From: Bin80 sp965220935
Lineage (GTDB): Bacteria > Bacteroidota > Rhodothermia > Rhodothermales > Bin80
DNA length: 64,000 nt
NCBI GenBank assembly: GCA_965220935.1
Contig: OZ244857.1
Span: 496,001-560,000 of the forward strand
Direction: 5' to 3'
The translations under genes and the position numbers were made by a program. Below are positions 53,092 through 62,547 of this stretch, piece by piece (positions within the stretch are counted from its first letter, which is position 1; every line of letters begins with the position of its first letter). Under the pieces are notes generated by a model. The model did no database searches, was not told the origin of the DNA, and worked only from the letters and a program-made list of their open reading frames with translations.

Positions 53092-54195
53092 CTATATCGG
53101 TATTAGTCCTAGTAAGGCCCCTCCTAATACCAACCACACCGCATTTACCTTAAACCGTAGACTTGCAATCGTCGCGAGTGCAAAGATGGTCAGAGGTCCC
53201 CAAGCAGTCAGAATGCCGACCCCGAGATGAATTGTGACGACAACCATCAGTGCAACTGCACTAACATTGATCGCATCAAGGAATGCACTCATCAATGCGG
53301 ACTTGCGTAGACGGGGAATCAATGGGTTAAGAATGCTTACAAAGACAAATGAAGGCAAAAATATGGCAACAGTAGCCATTAAACCACCTTGCCAACCCCC
53401 CAATAATACACCAATAAATGTGGCAGTGGTCAGCACGGGGCCTGGCGTAAATTGCCCAATCGCAATCGCATCAAGGAGTTGCTGCTGGGTCAACCATCCA
53501 TAGGTCTGAACAAGTCCACCCTCCAAAAAGGCGATCAGTACATATCCGCTTCCATATAGAACTGCACCAACCTGTAGAAAAAACCATCCGAGCATCCAAA
53601 GACTATATTCAACCTTTGGCGTTTGGAGTAATCCAATGATCATCGGAATCAGGGGTGTGAGCAGTGTCAACCGTTTTCGCCAAAAATAGAGTGCACTCAA
53701 GCCTAATGCGCCGCCACATAGCAGTGCTACAACCTCATTGATGCCTAGTAGTAATGCAACAGCCACCGACAGACCAATCGGAACTAATGACCAAGCCTTA
53801 ACGGCTGATTTGCCTAATCGCCATAGCGCCCCCAAAATGATCGCAAGTACCGCAGGTTTGATGCCCTGCAGGAATGGTGCTACCTCGGGCACCTGTCCAT
53901 ATTCAGCGTACAACCAACCCAACACTCCAGTCATGAGTGCAGCGGGAATGATAAAACATAGTCCAGCAACGATCATTCCGCTAATCCCCTGACGCTCGTA
54001 GCCGACATGCATAGCCATTTCTGTGGAGTTTGGGCCAGGAATCAAGTTGGTCGCTCCCACTAAATCCAAGAAATGTTCTCGGGTTAACCATTTGCGCCGA
54101 GACACAACTTCATCATCAATCATGGCGATGACGGCTGCAGGACCTCCGAAACCAATAAAACCTAATTTGAGAAAAAGTCGTATCAACTCGTTCAT
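53092..54195 (-). CDS. chrA: Chromate transporter, ChrA family
   Basis: This CHR-superfamily inner-membrane protein exports chromate in studied cases. The ATG at 54195 gives MNELIRLFLKLGFIGFGGPAAVIAMI, the conserved start; a longer frame to 54258 adds 21 unrelated residues. It is the two-domain type: the GFGGPAA/LIPGPNSTEMAMHVGY half is followed by the second half with GSGYVLIAFLEGG and IGQFTPGPVLTTATFIG. Its start is only 12 bases from that of the divergent DCC gene. Confidence 0.92.
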   Translation of the reverse strand: MNELIRLFLKLGFIGFGGPAAVIAMIDDEVVSRRKWLTREHFLDLVGATNLIPGPNSTEMAMHVGYERQGISGMIVAGLCFIIPAALMTGVLGWLYAEYGQVPEVAPFLQGIKPAVLAIILGALWRLGKSAVKAWSLVPIGLSVAVALLLGINEVVALLCGGALGLSALYFWRKRLTLLTPLIPMIIGLLQTPKVEYSLWMLGWFFLQVGAVLYGSGYVLIAFLEGGLVQTYGWLTQQQLLDAIAIGQFTPGPVLTTATFIGVLLGGWQGGLMATVAIFLPSFVFVSILNPLIPRLRKSALMSAFLDAINVSAVALMVVVTIHLGVGILTAWGPLTIFALATIASLRFKVNAVWLVLGGALLGLIPI

Positions 54196-54207
54196 GGCAA
54201 AAGATTT

Positions 54208-54543
54208 ATGGAAAAGAAAATAGAAATCTGTTATGATGGGGATTGCACATTTTGTCAATCTTCAATGCGGTGGCTACGTCGACATGATCATCATGATCGG
54301 CTCAGTTACAAAAATCTTCCCAAAGGGGCATCAAGTGTCATTTTGCGAGATGAAGAGGGAATCTGGAAAGCATCAACCGCAGTATTGCGAGCTTTAGGCC
54401 ATCTTGGAGGTGTATGGAAGGTAATGTCTAAAATTCTCTTGCTGATTCCCAGACCAATTCGTGATGCGATTTATCAGATCATTGCACGGTATCGAAACTG
54501 TTTTTCTACTCGCGCTCAAGCAACTCAAAATAACGTTGAATGA
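54208..54543 (+). CDS. DCC family (DUF393) thiol-disulfide oxidoreductase-like protein
   Basis: This 111-residue protein has the family-defining YDGDC13TFC16 CxxC motif at the start and the conserved IARYRNCF near the end. DCC proteins are predicted thioredoxin-like redox proteins with unknown partners. It is divergent from chrA with almost no spacer, and its last 38 bases overlap the 3' end of the convergent DUF4175 gene. Confidence 0.9.
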   Translation: MEKKIEICYDGDCTFCQSSMRWLRRHDHHDRLSYKNLPKGASSVILRDEEGIWKASTAVLRALGHLGGVWKVMSKILLLIPRPIRDAIYQIIARYRNCFSTRAQATQNNVE

Positions 54544-57500
54544 GCATCTGATAATCACGGGCATAACCACTTTCTAAAGCATCAATCAAAGCGCGTTGTA
54601 ATTGATCTCTGGTCATACTCGGTGCCAGTGGTGGAGGAGATGTCCGGTCCAAATCGTCTCCCTGACGGCCTTCGCGTTGTCTCTCTCTCCCTCGTTCTTG
54701 GAGACTACGTGACGCGTCTAAAAGTCTGGTGAGGATTTGCTGTTGGCGTTGAATTGCGGGGCGATTAACTTGATGAGATTGCAAGTCCCTGACGGTTTCC
54801 TCCATCTGCTGCGCGATGCGTTCAAGATCACCTGCCAATTGATTGGCTAAGGCGCGTTCTTGCGCCATTTCGGAAAGTTGACGGCGCATGGCTTCTTGTT
54901 GAGCAGCCAGTTGATTCAAGCGTTGTTGCATGTCTAAACTCAGGCGCTCTCCAGATTGTTGCCCATAGATATCTTTCAAAGCTTGGTTCAACTGATCTTG
55001 ACGCTGAGCCATTTGCTGGAGTTGCTGAATCATATTTTCCATACTCATTCCTCCAGACCCACTTGAGGATGAATTCATCAGTTGATCCAGAATGTTAGTC
55101 AGAAGAAGGGCTAGGTCATTAAGGTTCGTCATAGATTGGCCGGCGAAAGCCTGGGCGGATAGGGGATTACGAGCAGTCAGTGCTTGAGTTGATGCATCCA
55201 TGTTTAAGATTGCGTTACCTGCTAATTGTTGCACCTCTCTGGTCAACTGTGGTAGACTGCGCCCCAATGACTGAAGGGAATCTGCAACAAGTGTTCCGCC
55301 AGTTGACAGGACAGACTGTCGGCGGGCGAAGCCACGTAACAAAGAGCTTTCCTGAGTGGTTTGGGTGATGTCTGACCGCAGTTGTTCCTGATCAATTGAT
55401 AGTCTCAACGCATTGCTTAAAATCTTTTTGAGTGCAGCTGTATTAATTCTCATTTGTTGGCCAGACATTTGACTCTGCATCTGGCTTAAATCAGATTGGA
55501 GTTGCTGCATGCTTTGGATCATGTTTTGCTGACCCTGATTGGCCTGCTGCATCTGACCTGACTTCATCTGCTGTGCATTCTGCTGCATCTGCTGTGGAAT
55601 CTCTTGATCAAGAGTTTCCCGATTGAGGTGATTCATCTCAGCTGTTGGGGCATTTTGCATTTCCTCCATTCGGCGGGCGATTTCTTCCATTTTTGCCTCA
55701 AGTGATCTCATGTCCTGAGCGGCTTCTTGTTGCTCCAGAGTGAGGGATTCAGTGGTTTCAGTGGGGGTGTCTTTACGGGTTTGCTCAGATAGATTCTCTT
55801 GAATGGTCTTTATATCTTCCGCTCGGGTGGCAGCTTCTTCAAGTTGTTGCTGAACCTGAAAGCTTTTGAAGAGCTCAAGCGCTCGTTCCATTCGCTCTCG
55901 GAACATTTCTTCATTGAATTCAAATTTCTCTAATGATTCCTGCATTGCTGCAGGATCAAGACCAGAAAGGGCCTCTTCCAGTTGTTTTAGGGCCTCCATG
56001 AGCTCAGGAGAACTGATTTCTTGGGTGACTTTTTGAATTTCATCAAATAGATCAAGGAGGTCGTCGCTCACAAGGTTATGCTTATCCATCTGCTGCGCCG
56101 CATCGGCCATACTGGATGTCAGATCCTCCACACGCATTTGTAGGGTTTGTTGCGCCTCCTGTAGCGCTTCAAGATTCTGGCGATCGTCCCAACTAGAATC
56201 CTGTTTTCGGCGAACTTCATCTCGAAGTTCATCAAATTGACTCCGAATCATCTCTGCATCGCTGATCAATGATTCAAGACTTGACTCAGTTTCCTGTTGG
56301 GTAGATTCCAGAGTTTCATAGCGCTCTGTAATGGAAGGGAAACGTAATTGTTGGATAGAAGAAACCCGTTTTTTGGGCCCACTATGGCCGTCGTTATCCC
56401 AAAGTGTTACATAATAACTGACCACATCACCTGGAACAATATCAAGTTCTGTTGTGGCATCTAAATCCCATAAATACTCTACTTCTGGAGCATTAGGAAG
56501 AGGAAGTTCTAGATCATCAAACGATTCCATAGGATCACCAAAACGACTCTCTGATAGACGCCAAGAAAGTGTGAATCGGGAATATCCAAAATCGTCTTGA
56601 ACCCGAAAAGTAAAAGGAACAAGTAGTTCAAAATCCATCGTTGCATTACCATTCGGAGAGGTGATCTCAACAAATGGGTATTGATCAAATATGGGGGTAA
56701 TTGAATAGTTAATTGGATCAAGGTTGGGGACACCACTTGGAGACTCTAAAAGAATACGATACGTGGTCGCATCATCAATGGTAATCTTACCCGACAGTTC
56801 ATCTAGGTGAACAAGATTAGTGTCAGAGTCCAACGAAATCCAAGCCCGTGAATTGGGAATACTGGAACTTACCTGAATGTCGGCCCGAGTTCCTTGTAAA
56901 GCCGTAATATGACCCGTTCCAGCTGGGAGATCCAGAGCGGGGAGTTTAGTATATGATGGAGGTGTCAATGTGATCTGGATATCTCTTAAAATTGGACGGT
57001 CAACAATGGAAATCTGGTACCATTGAGATTGTACGGGATCAGATACCGCGCGATATCGTAGCGGTAAACGCACATTATGCTCCTGATGGACAAACTGTCC
57101 GAGTGTATCTGGATAGATCGTATGTGAAAGAACCGTATTCTCTCCTGATATTCCTACCTCCAAGGTGACAAATTCTGGTGATTCATTGCCATGAGTTTTT
57201 GCGATAACAGTGACAGAGTCCCCCTTAGTTAGTGTAGTATTTCCAGGGATAACTGAGAACGTAAATGGGGCGGGACGCACAAATGTCGTCCCAGGAGAAA
57301 AGAGTCGGGCCGATGCATGTCCTAATCCATGAGGAGTTGCAACAAGAAGAATGATGATCAGTCCCAGTGGGATCACTCCAAATCTACTCCATGAGAGGGG
57401 GACCTGCCAATTGATTTTATTGACCAGTGGCAGCTTGGAAACTTCTGTATTCAGGGACTTAATAGCGCTGTCAAGTAAAGGCTGGGGTGATGGGCTAGAT

Positions 57501-57862
57501 TTCCCGCCGCACAATTCAAGTAAACAGATCACTTGATTCTGTAGTCCGTTGTTTTTTTGAGTAACCGCGCTGGCAATTTTTGTGTATTCTTTTCGTGTCA
57601 ACCAGCCATTAAGTGATGGCCAAATGACAAGCCATATAAGAAGTATGAAAGATCCACTGATCCATGCCCAGAATAGTGAACTACGCCAAAAGGTTGGCAT
57701 CCAAAGACGTATTTCAACCATCAGTAGTAATGCCAACCAGCTTACAGTGATAATCATCACGAGAACAAGACCTGCGGAAACACGCTCAACAATGAGTCTA
57801 CTCCAGCATGTTTGAAGTTGATATTGTATCCGAATCAGAATTTGTTTGGATTCATCGCTCAT
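54506..57862 (-). CDS. DUF4175 family large coiled-coil membrane protein
   Basis: This 1118-residue protein has three membrane segments in the first ~180 residues (at about 25-50, 60-85 and 160-178), a periplasmic beta-rich region (about 200-480) and a long Gln/Glu/Met-rich coiled coil from about 500 to the end. The arrangement fits DUF4175, found in the FCB group and Proteobacteria. The function is unknown, but the domain order suggests an envelope scaffold. The stretch QQMQQNAQQMKSGQMQQANQ is typical low-complexity sequence. The tail overlaps the DCC gene by 38 bases in the opposite direction. Confidence 0.85.
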   Translation of the reverse strand: MSDESKQILIRIQYQLQTCWSRLIVERVSAGLVLVMIITVSWLALLLMVEIRLWMPTFWRSSLFWAWISGSFILLIWLVIWPSLNGWLTRKEYTKIASAVTQKNNGLQNQVICLLELCGGKSSPSPQPLLDSAIKSLNTEVSKLPLVNKINWQVPLSWSRFGVIPLGLIIILLVATPHGLGHASARLFSPGTTFVRPAPFTFSVIPGNTTLTKGDSVTVIAKTHGNESPEFVTLEVGISGENTVLSHTIYPDTLGQFVHQEHNVRLPLRYRAVSDPVQSQWYQISIVDRPILRDIQITLTPPSYTKLPALDLPAGTGHITALQGTRADIQVSSSIPNSRAWISLDSDTNLVHLDELSGKITIDDATTYRILLESPSGVPNLDPINYSITPIFDQYPFVEITSPNGNATMDFELLVPFTFRVQDDFGYSRFTLSWRLSESRFGDPMESFDDLELPLPNAPEVEYLWDLDATTELDIVPGDVVSYYVTLWDNDGHSGPKKRVSSIQQLRFPSITERYETLESTQQETESSLESLISDAEMIRSQFDELRDEVRRKQDSSWDDRQNLEALQEAQQTLQMRVEDLTSSMADAAQQMDKHNLVSDDLLDLFDEIQKVTQEISSPELMEALKQLEEALSGLDPAAMQESLEKFEFNEEMFRERMERALELFKSFQVQQQLEEAATRAEDIKTIQENLSEQTRKDTPTETTESLTLEQQEAAQDMRSLEAKMEEIARRMEEMQNAPTAEMNHLNRETLDQEIPQQMQQNAQQMKSGQMQQANQGQQNMIQSMQQLQSDLSQMQSQMSGQQMRINTAALKKILSNALRLSIDQEQLRSDITQTTQESSLLRGFARRQSVLSTGGTLVADSLQSLGRSLPQLTREVQQLAGNAILNMDASTQALTARNPLSAQAFAGQSMTNLNDLALLLTNILDQLMNSSSSGSGGMSMENMIQQLQQMAQRQDQLNQALKDIYGQQSGERLSLDMQQRLNQLAAQQEAMRRQLSEMAQERALANQLAGDLERIAQQMEETVRDLQSHQVNRPAIQRQQQILTRLLDASRSLQERGRERQREGRQGDDLDRTSPPPLAPSMTRDQLQRALIDALESGYARDYQMLIQRYFELLERE

Positions 57863-58291
57863 GCGTTTATTTCTTTTAAAGACGGAAGAAGAAAAATCAT
57901 GTGGGCCCTCTCAACAAGGAATTTATTCTGTCAAACTTGAACATTACCAAATTCAACGCAATTTTGTAAGTTTGATTCATTTCTGAAATTTAATCATTCC
58001 CCGTAAATTACTGTGAACCAGTAGTCCTTGAATATCGTTCGCTCGGGGGTTGCATCATTGCCCCCCTTAAAATGATCCATTAAATCTGTGCATTCCAACT
58101 TTGCTTGAGTCTCCTAAGATGTGAAAATTGAGAGAATCAATGTTATACCTCCAAGGTAGGTCTATGGAGTACACGATCAAGAAGCCACACCATAAATACT
58201 TGGATCCAATCCTCGTTTGCTTGGTATGATTCAATTTGGTGAAGTTAAGAGCTGATTGGAATAAAAGCCAATCAATTGTGATTCTAACTCA
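57863..58291. other. Intergenic region between divergent DUF4175 and glgC genes
   Basis: This is 429 bases with no gene. A G5/C5 hairpin-like pair at about 58043-58063 encloses an 11-base loop, with no T-run after it, so a terminator is not supported. Promoters for both divergent genes should lie here. Confidence 0.5.
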
Positions 58292-59554
58292 ATGCGTGAC
58301 TGTATTGCTATTATTCTTGGAGGCGGGGCTGGTTCGCGCTTATTCCCACTCACATTACTTCGTTCAAAGCCTGCTGTCCCCCTTGCGGGTAGATATCGAC
58401 TGATTGATGTACCAGTTTCAAACTGCATCAATTCCGATATCAATAAAATCTTCGTTTTGACCCAGTTTAATTCTGCGAGTCTCAATCGTCATCTCGCACA
58501 TACTTATCGGTTTGATAACTACAGGCGGGGGTTTGTGACCGTTATGGCGGCAGAGCAGACTCAGCGTTCAGCAAACTGGTTTCAGGGTACGGCCGATGCG
58601 GTCAGGCAATCCATTCCGCATGTCTCCATTTATCGTCAAAAATATGTTCTCATTCTCTCTGGTGATCAGCTGTATTCAATGGATTATCGGAAAATCATTG
58701 AGCATCATATGGTCAACAAGGCAGCAGTGACTGTCGCCACGATCCCCGTCACCGCGCGCGAGGCATCTGGATTTGGCATCCTCAAAACCAACGAAAATCA
58801 GCAGATTACAGAATTTTACGAAAAGCCCCAAGATCTTTCAGAAAAAATGAGTGTGGTTAGCGATTTAATGAGAGCACAGGGGCGTGAATTTCTAGCATCA
58901 ATGGGCATCTATGTATTTGATAGTAAGCTCCTATTTGAAACACTTGATATGTTTCCAAATGACCATGATTTTGGGAAGCAGATCATTCCCAAAGCCATTA
59001 AACAGGCGAAAGTGATTAGCTATCCGTTTGATGGGTATTGGAGTGACATTGGGACAATTCGGTCTTACTATGAGGCAAACTTAATGCTGACTGAACCCCA
59101 GCCTGGATTTAATATCTATAACCCAAATATGAGGCTGTATACCAATGCCCGAATGCTCGGTCCTGCAAAAATTTTAGGATCCACTCTGACCCATAGCCTT
59201 ATATCTGAGGGGAGCATGATTGGAAACAGCTCAATTACTAGATCCGTGATCGGGATTCGCTCATTTGTTGGCAATGATACACAAATTCATGATTCTGTCA
59301 TTTTGGGGGCCGACTACTATCCCTGGCATAGTGTAACAACTCGGGAGCGAGTTGAAGGGCCTCCAAAGCCTGGCGTAGGAGATCACACGTTTATTGAAGG
59401 AACAATTATTGATAAGAATGTGCAGATTGGCGATAGATGCATCATACGTAATAAGGAAGGCGTTCAAGAACATGATGGCGAGAATTATTTCATCCGCGAT
59501 GGAATCGTAGTGATTCCCAAAAATGTCACAATTCCAGACGAAACCGTAATCTGA
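58292..59554 (+). CDS. glgC: Glucose-1-phosphate adenylyltransferase
   Basis: GlgC makes ADP-glucose from glucose-1-phosphate and ATP, the committed step of bacterial glycogen synthesis. The 420-residue protein has the GGGAGSRLFPLT pyrophosphorylase loop, KPAVPLAGRYRLIDVPVSNCINS, WFQGTADAVRQ, SGDQLYSMDY and GYWSDIGTI. The C-terminal left-handed beta-helix has hexapeptide repeats (IGNSSITRSVIGIRSFVGN). The form resembles the plant/cyanobacterial branch. glgA and glgB are not nearby. The TGA stop overlaps the ATG of the next gene. Confidence 0.94.
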   Translation: MRDCIAIILGGGAGSRLFPLTLLRSKPAVPLAGRYRLIDVPVSNCINSDINKIFVLTQFNSASLNRHLAHTYRFDNYRRGFVTVMAAEQTQRSANWFQGTADAVRQSIPHVSIYRQKYVLILSGDQLYSMDYRKIIEHHMVNKAAVTVATIPVTAREASGFGILKTNENQQITEFYEKPQDLSEKMSVVSDLMRAQGREFLASMGIYVFDSKLLFETLDMFPNDHDFGKQIIPKAIKQAKVISYPFDGYWSDIGTIRSYYEANLMLTEPQPGFNIYNPNMRLYTNARMLGPAKILGSTLTHSLISEGSMIGNSSITRSVIGIRSFVGNDTQIHDSVILGADYYPWHSVTTRERVEGPPKPGVGDHTFIEGTIIDKNVQIGDRCIIRNKEGVQEHDGENYFIRDGIVVIPKNVTIPDETVI

Positions 59555-60111
59555 TGAAGTTGATCAATCAAACTCAGTGGTGGATTTTACCGATCCTTGG
59601 AGTTTATCTTTTTGCAGGATGCAGGACATATGGAGGGAATACCGAAGATCTAATGATTGCCAGTTTTGATGCAGTTTCCTTGCAGCTCTCTGCTGAGGCG
59701 TCAGCCCTTGATATAGAATCCAATCTACTTGCCGAGGCCTCAGAGCGCCATGCTCAGTTAACTCCATACGCGACCCGTCTCAGTGCCCTAGCATCCGACT
59801 ATCTGGAAATGGTGGAAAAACAAGATAAATTGATCAAAGAAGCCGTAGGGGTTCAGGACAATATTCTTACAAATTGGGTAGGAAAAGATCGCTACAGAGG
59901 ACTACATCGGGCTCTTGGTGCTATCGTCAGTGAACGAGAATCAAAACAAAAAAAACGAACATTGCTCTTGATAGACCTCGGTAAGGAGCTGGGAATTGCC
60001 GACCATCGCCGCGCAGTTGAAGACGGTCGACTCCAAATCAGACCTCACCATTATAATCGGTCATCTCAGGTCTTAGATCTCCGAGATTTACTTAATGCCT
60101 TGGGCAATTAG
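59554..60111 (+). CDS. Lipoprotein of unknown function
   Basis: This 185-residue protein has a hydrophobic N-terminus and lipobox LFAG-C23. The remainder is mostly helical with heptad-like patterns (about 40-150), including KQDKLIKEAVGVQDNILTNWVGKDRYRGLH. I recognise no family. The start codon overlaps the glgC stop, so the two are probably translated from one message, though a functional link is not obvious. Confidence 0.75.
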   Translation: MKLINQTQWWILPILGVYLFAGCRTYGGNTEDLMIASFDAVSLQLSAEASALDIESNLLAEASERHAQLTPYATRLSALASDYLEMVEKQDKLIKEAVGVQDNILTNWVGKDRYRGLHRALGAIVSERESKQKKRTLLLIDLGKELGIADHRRAVEDGRLQIRPHHYNRSSQVLDLRDLLNALGN

Positions 60112-60155
60112 TCGCCAAGTGTGTTAACTATTAAGGTGAATGTAAGCCCTCAGAT

Positions 60156-62120
60156 ATGATCTTAAGGGTATTGTTTTGCTTTTGTATTGTCGGGACAGTG
60201 AATGCTCAGGCACCTACTGATTCGCTCATTCACTATGAGTTAGGTGATATTGTCGTAAGCCCTACAGGTAGCCTCCCTGATCTTTCCTCAATCTCAACAA
60301 CGCAACGCATCGGCTTAGCAGGTATTGCACAAGCGGATGCCGCATCAATTGACAAAGTCTTACAACGCATTCCTTCCGCTCATTTGCAAACCAACTCCCG
60401 TGGAGAATCATTGATTTATCTCCGTGGGGCAGGAGAGCGTCAGGTGAGTTTGTTTTTTGATGGTGCTCTGCTCAATATTCCGTGGGACAATCGCGTAGAT
60501 TTAAGTTTGATTCCGTCTGAGGTGGTTGGAGAAATTTCTATTTCTAAGGGAGTTCCTTCGGTGCTCTATGGGGCCAATGTCTTAGGTGGAGCGATCAATA
60601 TGACATCTAGGAATCTTGGTAGCTCTGGAAATTTTTCACAGTTATCTGGAATTCTTGGATCCCAACGTTCTCGTCAAGCTCGATTTACATGGCTCCAACG
60701 CTCTGAACAGCTTCAGTCAACCATTTATCTCGGAATTTCCAACCAAGATGGATTCAGCCTTCCCAGAGATGCGCACCTGCCATATAGTCAGTCCTCCAAA
60801 AAAATTCGTACCAATACCGATCGGCAGATTCGCTCGCTCTTTGGCCAAATCGCTTTTAATGTTGCCAAGGAAGGAAAAATGGGTATTTCGTTCCTTCGTT
60901 TTGTCGGAAAAAAAGGAATCGCTCCTGAAGGTCACTTAAACCCTGAACAGGCCAATGTAAGATTTTGGAGGTATCCCAACTGGGCCACGAATATGGCCAT
61001 TTTCAGTGGAGAATTCCCATTAGACTTTGGAACCCTTAGAGCTGCAGCTTGGGGAAGCCGTTTTGGCCAAACGATTTCACAGTATACTGACGAATCGTAT
61101 GCTGAGCAGGCTCAAATGCAAATGGATAAGGATTATACTTATGGTCTTCGCTTGACCTATTTGCGTGACTTTCAAGATAGCGGATCAGTTCGGGCAGCGG
61201 CAACACTCATCGGATCTCAACATGATCAGCAGACAAAGGGCGTGGGTACAGTGTTTTCACAGCGCGTGATTAGTCATGGAGTTGAGTATACCAGAGATGG
61301 TCAGATAAATCTCGTTATTGGCGCAGGTGTAGATATTTTGGTCACCCCCAAAACGGGCGACAAGCCTGCTCGTGGTTCTCAAACTGGACTAGGGGCGACC
61401 GTCGGGCTTTCTCGCGAACTCTATCAAGGTATAAAAATAAGGGGTGTGATTGGGCGAAAAACACGGTTTCCCACCATGCGGGAATTATTTGGTGAGGCAT
61501 TAGGAAGATTTCTTTTGAACCCAGATCTGAAGCCTGAATCTTCGTTACTTTCAGAACTAGCACTTTCCATTGATAGAGATCAGACTGAAGTGGAAGTCAT
61601 TGGCTTTGTGAACCGAACGTTCAATACAATTAGTCAACAAATGATTAGATTGCCCAATGAGTTGAGAGGCAGGAGGCAACGAGTGAATCTTGAAGGTAGT
61701 CGAGTATTTGGGGTAGAAACCACCCTCAGCACATCAGTAGCCTCACGTTTAAGGTTAACGTGCAATCTCACTATCATGCAACCAAGACAACTCACTGCCA
61801 GTGGAACTCACCCCCTTTTAGAAACGCCATCAGTGATGGGAGGATGTAATACTAACTATCAAATAGGGTCAGGTTTTTCTGTGATTTTAGAGAGCTACTA
61901 TTCGGGTCAAGCCTACGGCTTAGGTGATGATAACAATCTGATCACACTCCCTAATTCATTTGTGATGAATTCACGCGTTTCGTGGCTTATGGTGTATGGA
62001 AGATATTCTATTGAAGCGTTCGGAAGAATCAACAATCTAACAGACGAAACAATTCTCCCACAATTAGGTCTTCCGGGCCCAGGTCGGGAGATTCACATGG
62101 GGCTTCAGTTCACACTGTAG
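60156..62120 (+). CDS. TonB-dependent outer-membrane receptor
   Basis: This 654-residue protein begins with a signal peptide (cleavage after about residue 18, VNAQA). A plug domain follows at about 45-155 (ASIDKVLQRIPSAHLQTNSRGESLIYLRGAGERQVSLFFDGALLNI, ISKGVPSVLYGANVLGGAINM), then a beta-barrel ending in the aromatic C-terminus HMGLQFTL. There is no carboxypeptidase-like N-terminal domain and no susD next door, so it is the classical siderophore/vitamin type and not a Sus-type glycan importer. The ligand is unknown. Confidence 0.92.
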   Translation: MILRVLFCFCIVGTVNAQAPTDSLIHYELGDIVVSPTGSLPDLSSISTTQRIGLAGIAQADAASIDKVLQRIPSAHLQTNSRGESLIYLRGAGERQVSLFFDGALLNIPWDNRVDLSLIPSEVVGEISISKGVPSVLYGANVLGGAINMTSRNLGSSGNFSQLSGILGSQRSRQARFTWLQRSEQLQSTIYLGISNQDGFSLPRDAHLPYSQSSKKIRTNTDRQIRSLFGQIAFNVAKEGKMGISFLRFVGKKGIAPEGHLNPEQANVRFWRYPNWATNMAIFSGEFPLDFGTLRAAAWGSRFGQTISQYTDESYAEQAQMQMDKDYTYGLRLTYLRDFQDSGSVRAAATLIGSQHDQQTKGVGTVFSQRVISHGVEYTRDGQINLVIGAGVDILVTPKTGDKPARGSQTGLGATVGLSRELYQGIKIRGVIGRKTRFPTMRELFGEALGRFLLNPDLKPESSLLSELALSIDRDQTEVEVIGFVNRTFNTISQQMIRLPNELRGRRQRVNLEGSRVFGVETTLSTSVASRLRLTCNLTIMQPRQLTASGTHPLLETPSVMGGCNTNYQIGSGFSVILESYYSGQAYGLGDDNNLITLPNSFVMNSRVSWLMVYGRYSIEAFGRINNLTDETILPQLGLPGPGREIHMGLQFTL

Positions 62121-62547
62121 AGGCAGTAAAAGAAGTTCAGCCGCTTTGTCTTTATTTTGCGCAAGCGCAAGTCAATGCAACAGATTAAAATATGGAATAT
62201 TAATTGTCTCATCGTGAAATAGTAATCAAAAAATCCTCGATGCACTTTCGCGTTATTGTTGTACAAAAAGGGGGATCTCATAAATTAAATCACAATGATT
62301 GAACTTCGCATAGGAGTTGTAGATGTTTCAGTTGGTGATTATAATTCACCTCTGAATTCTCGGAGGTAGTCCCACATTTGTAAAACTGAAATGCTGAACC
62401 ATCAAGGTATGGGCACCAGGCTTCAAATGAGTAAGAACTGGAAGGTTTTGGATAGCACTTGGGGTTTTGATTCTCTGATTGAAGAGGTAAAGATATGGTC
62501 GTTTGTATGACTACTTCCAGGAATCTCATCCATCTTATAATAAAGAT
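62121..62547. other. Intergenic region between convergent receptor and pckA genes
   Basis: This is 427 bases with no supportable gene. A short hairpin, TTGCGC-AA-GCGCAA (62157-62170), lies 37 bases after the receptor stop; on the - strand it is followed by AAAA and on the + strand preceded by a T-run, so it could contribute to bidirectional termination. A 79-codon - strand frame at 62290-62529 shows no motif. Confidence 0.5.

Noticed and set aside
58043..58064. G-rich/C-rich hairpin as a terminator
   Set aside because: No T-run follows on either strand and both flanking genes diverge from it.
62290..62529. A 79-codon - strand frame between the receptor and pckA
   Set aside because: No domain or signal peptide is visible and it lies in a normal convergent intergenic gap.
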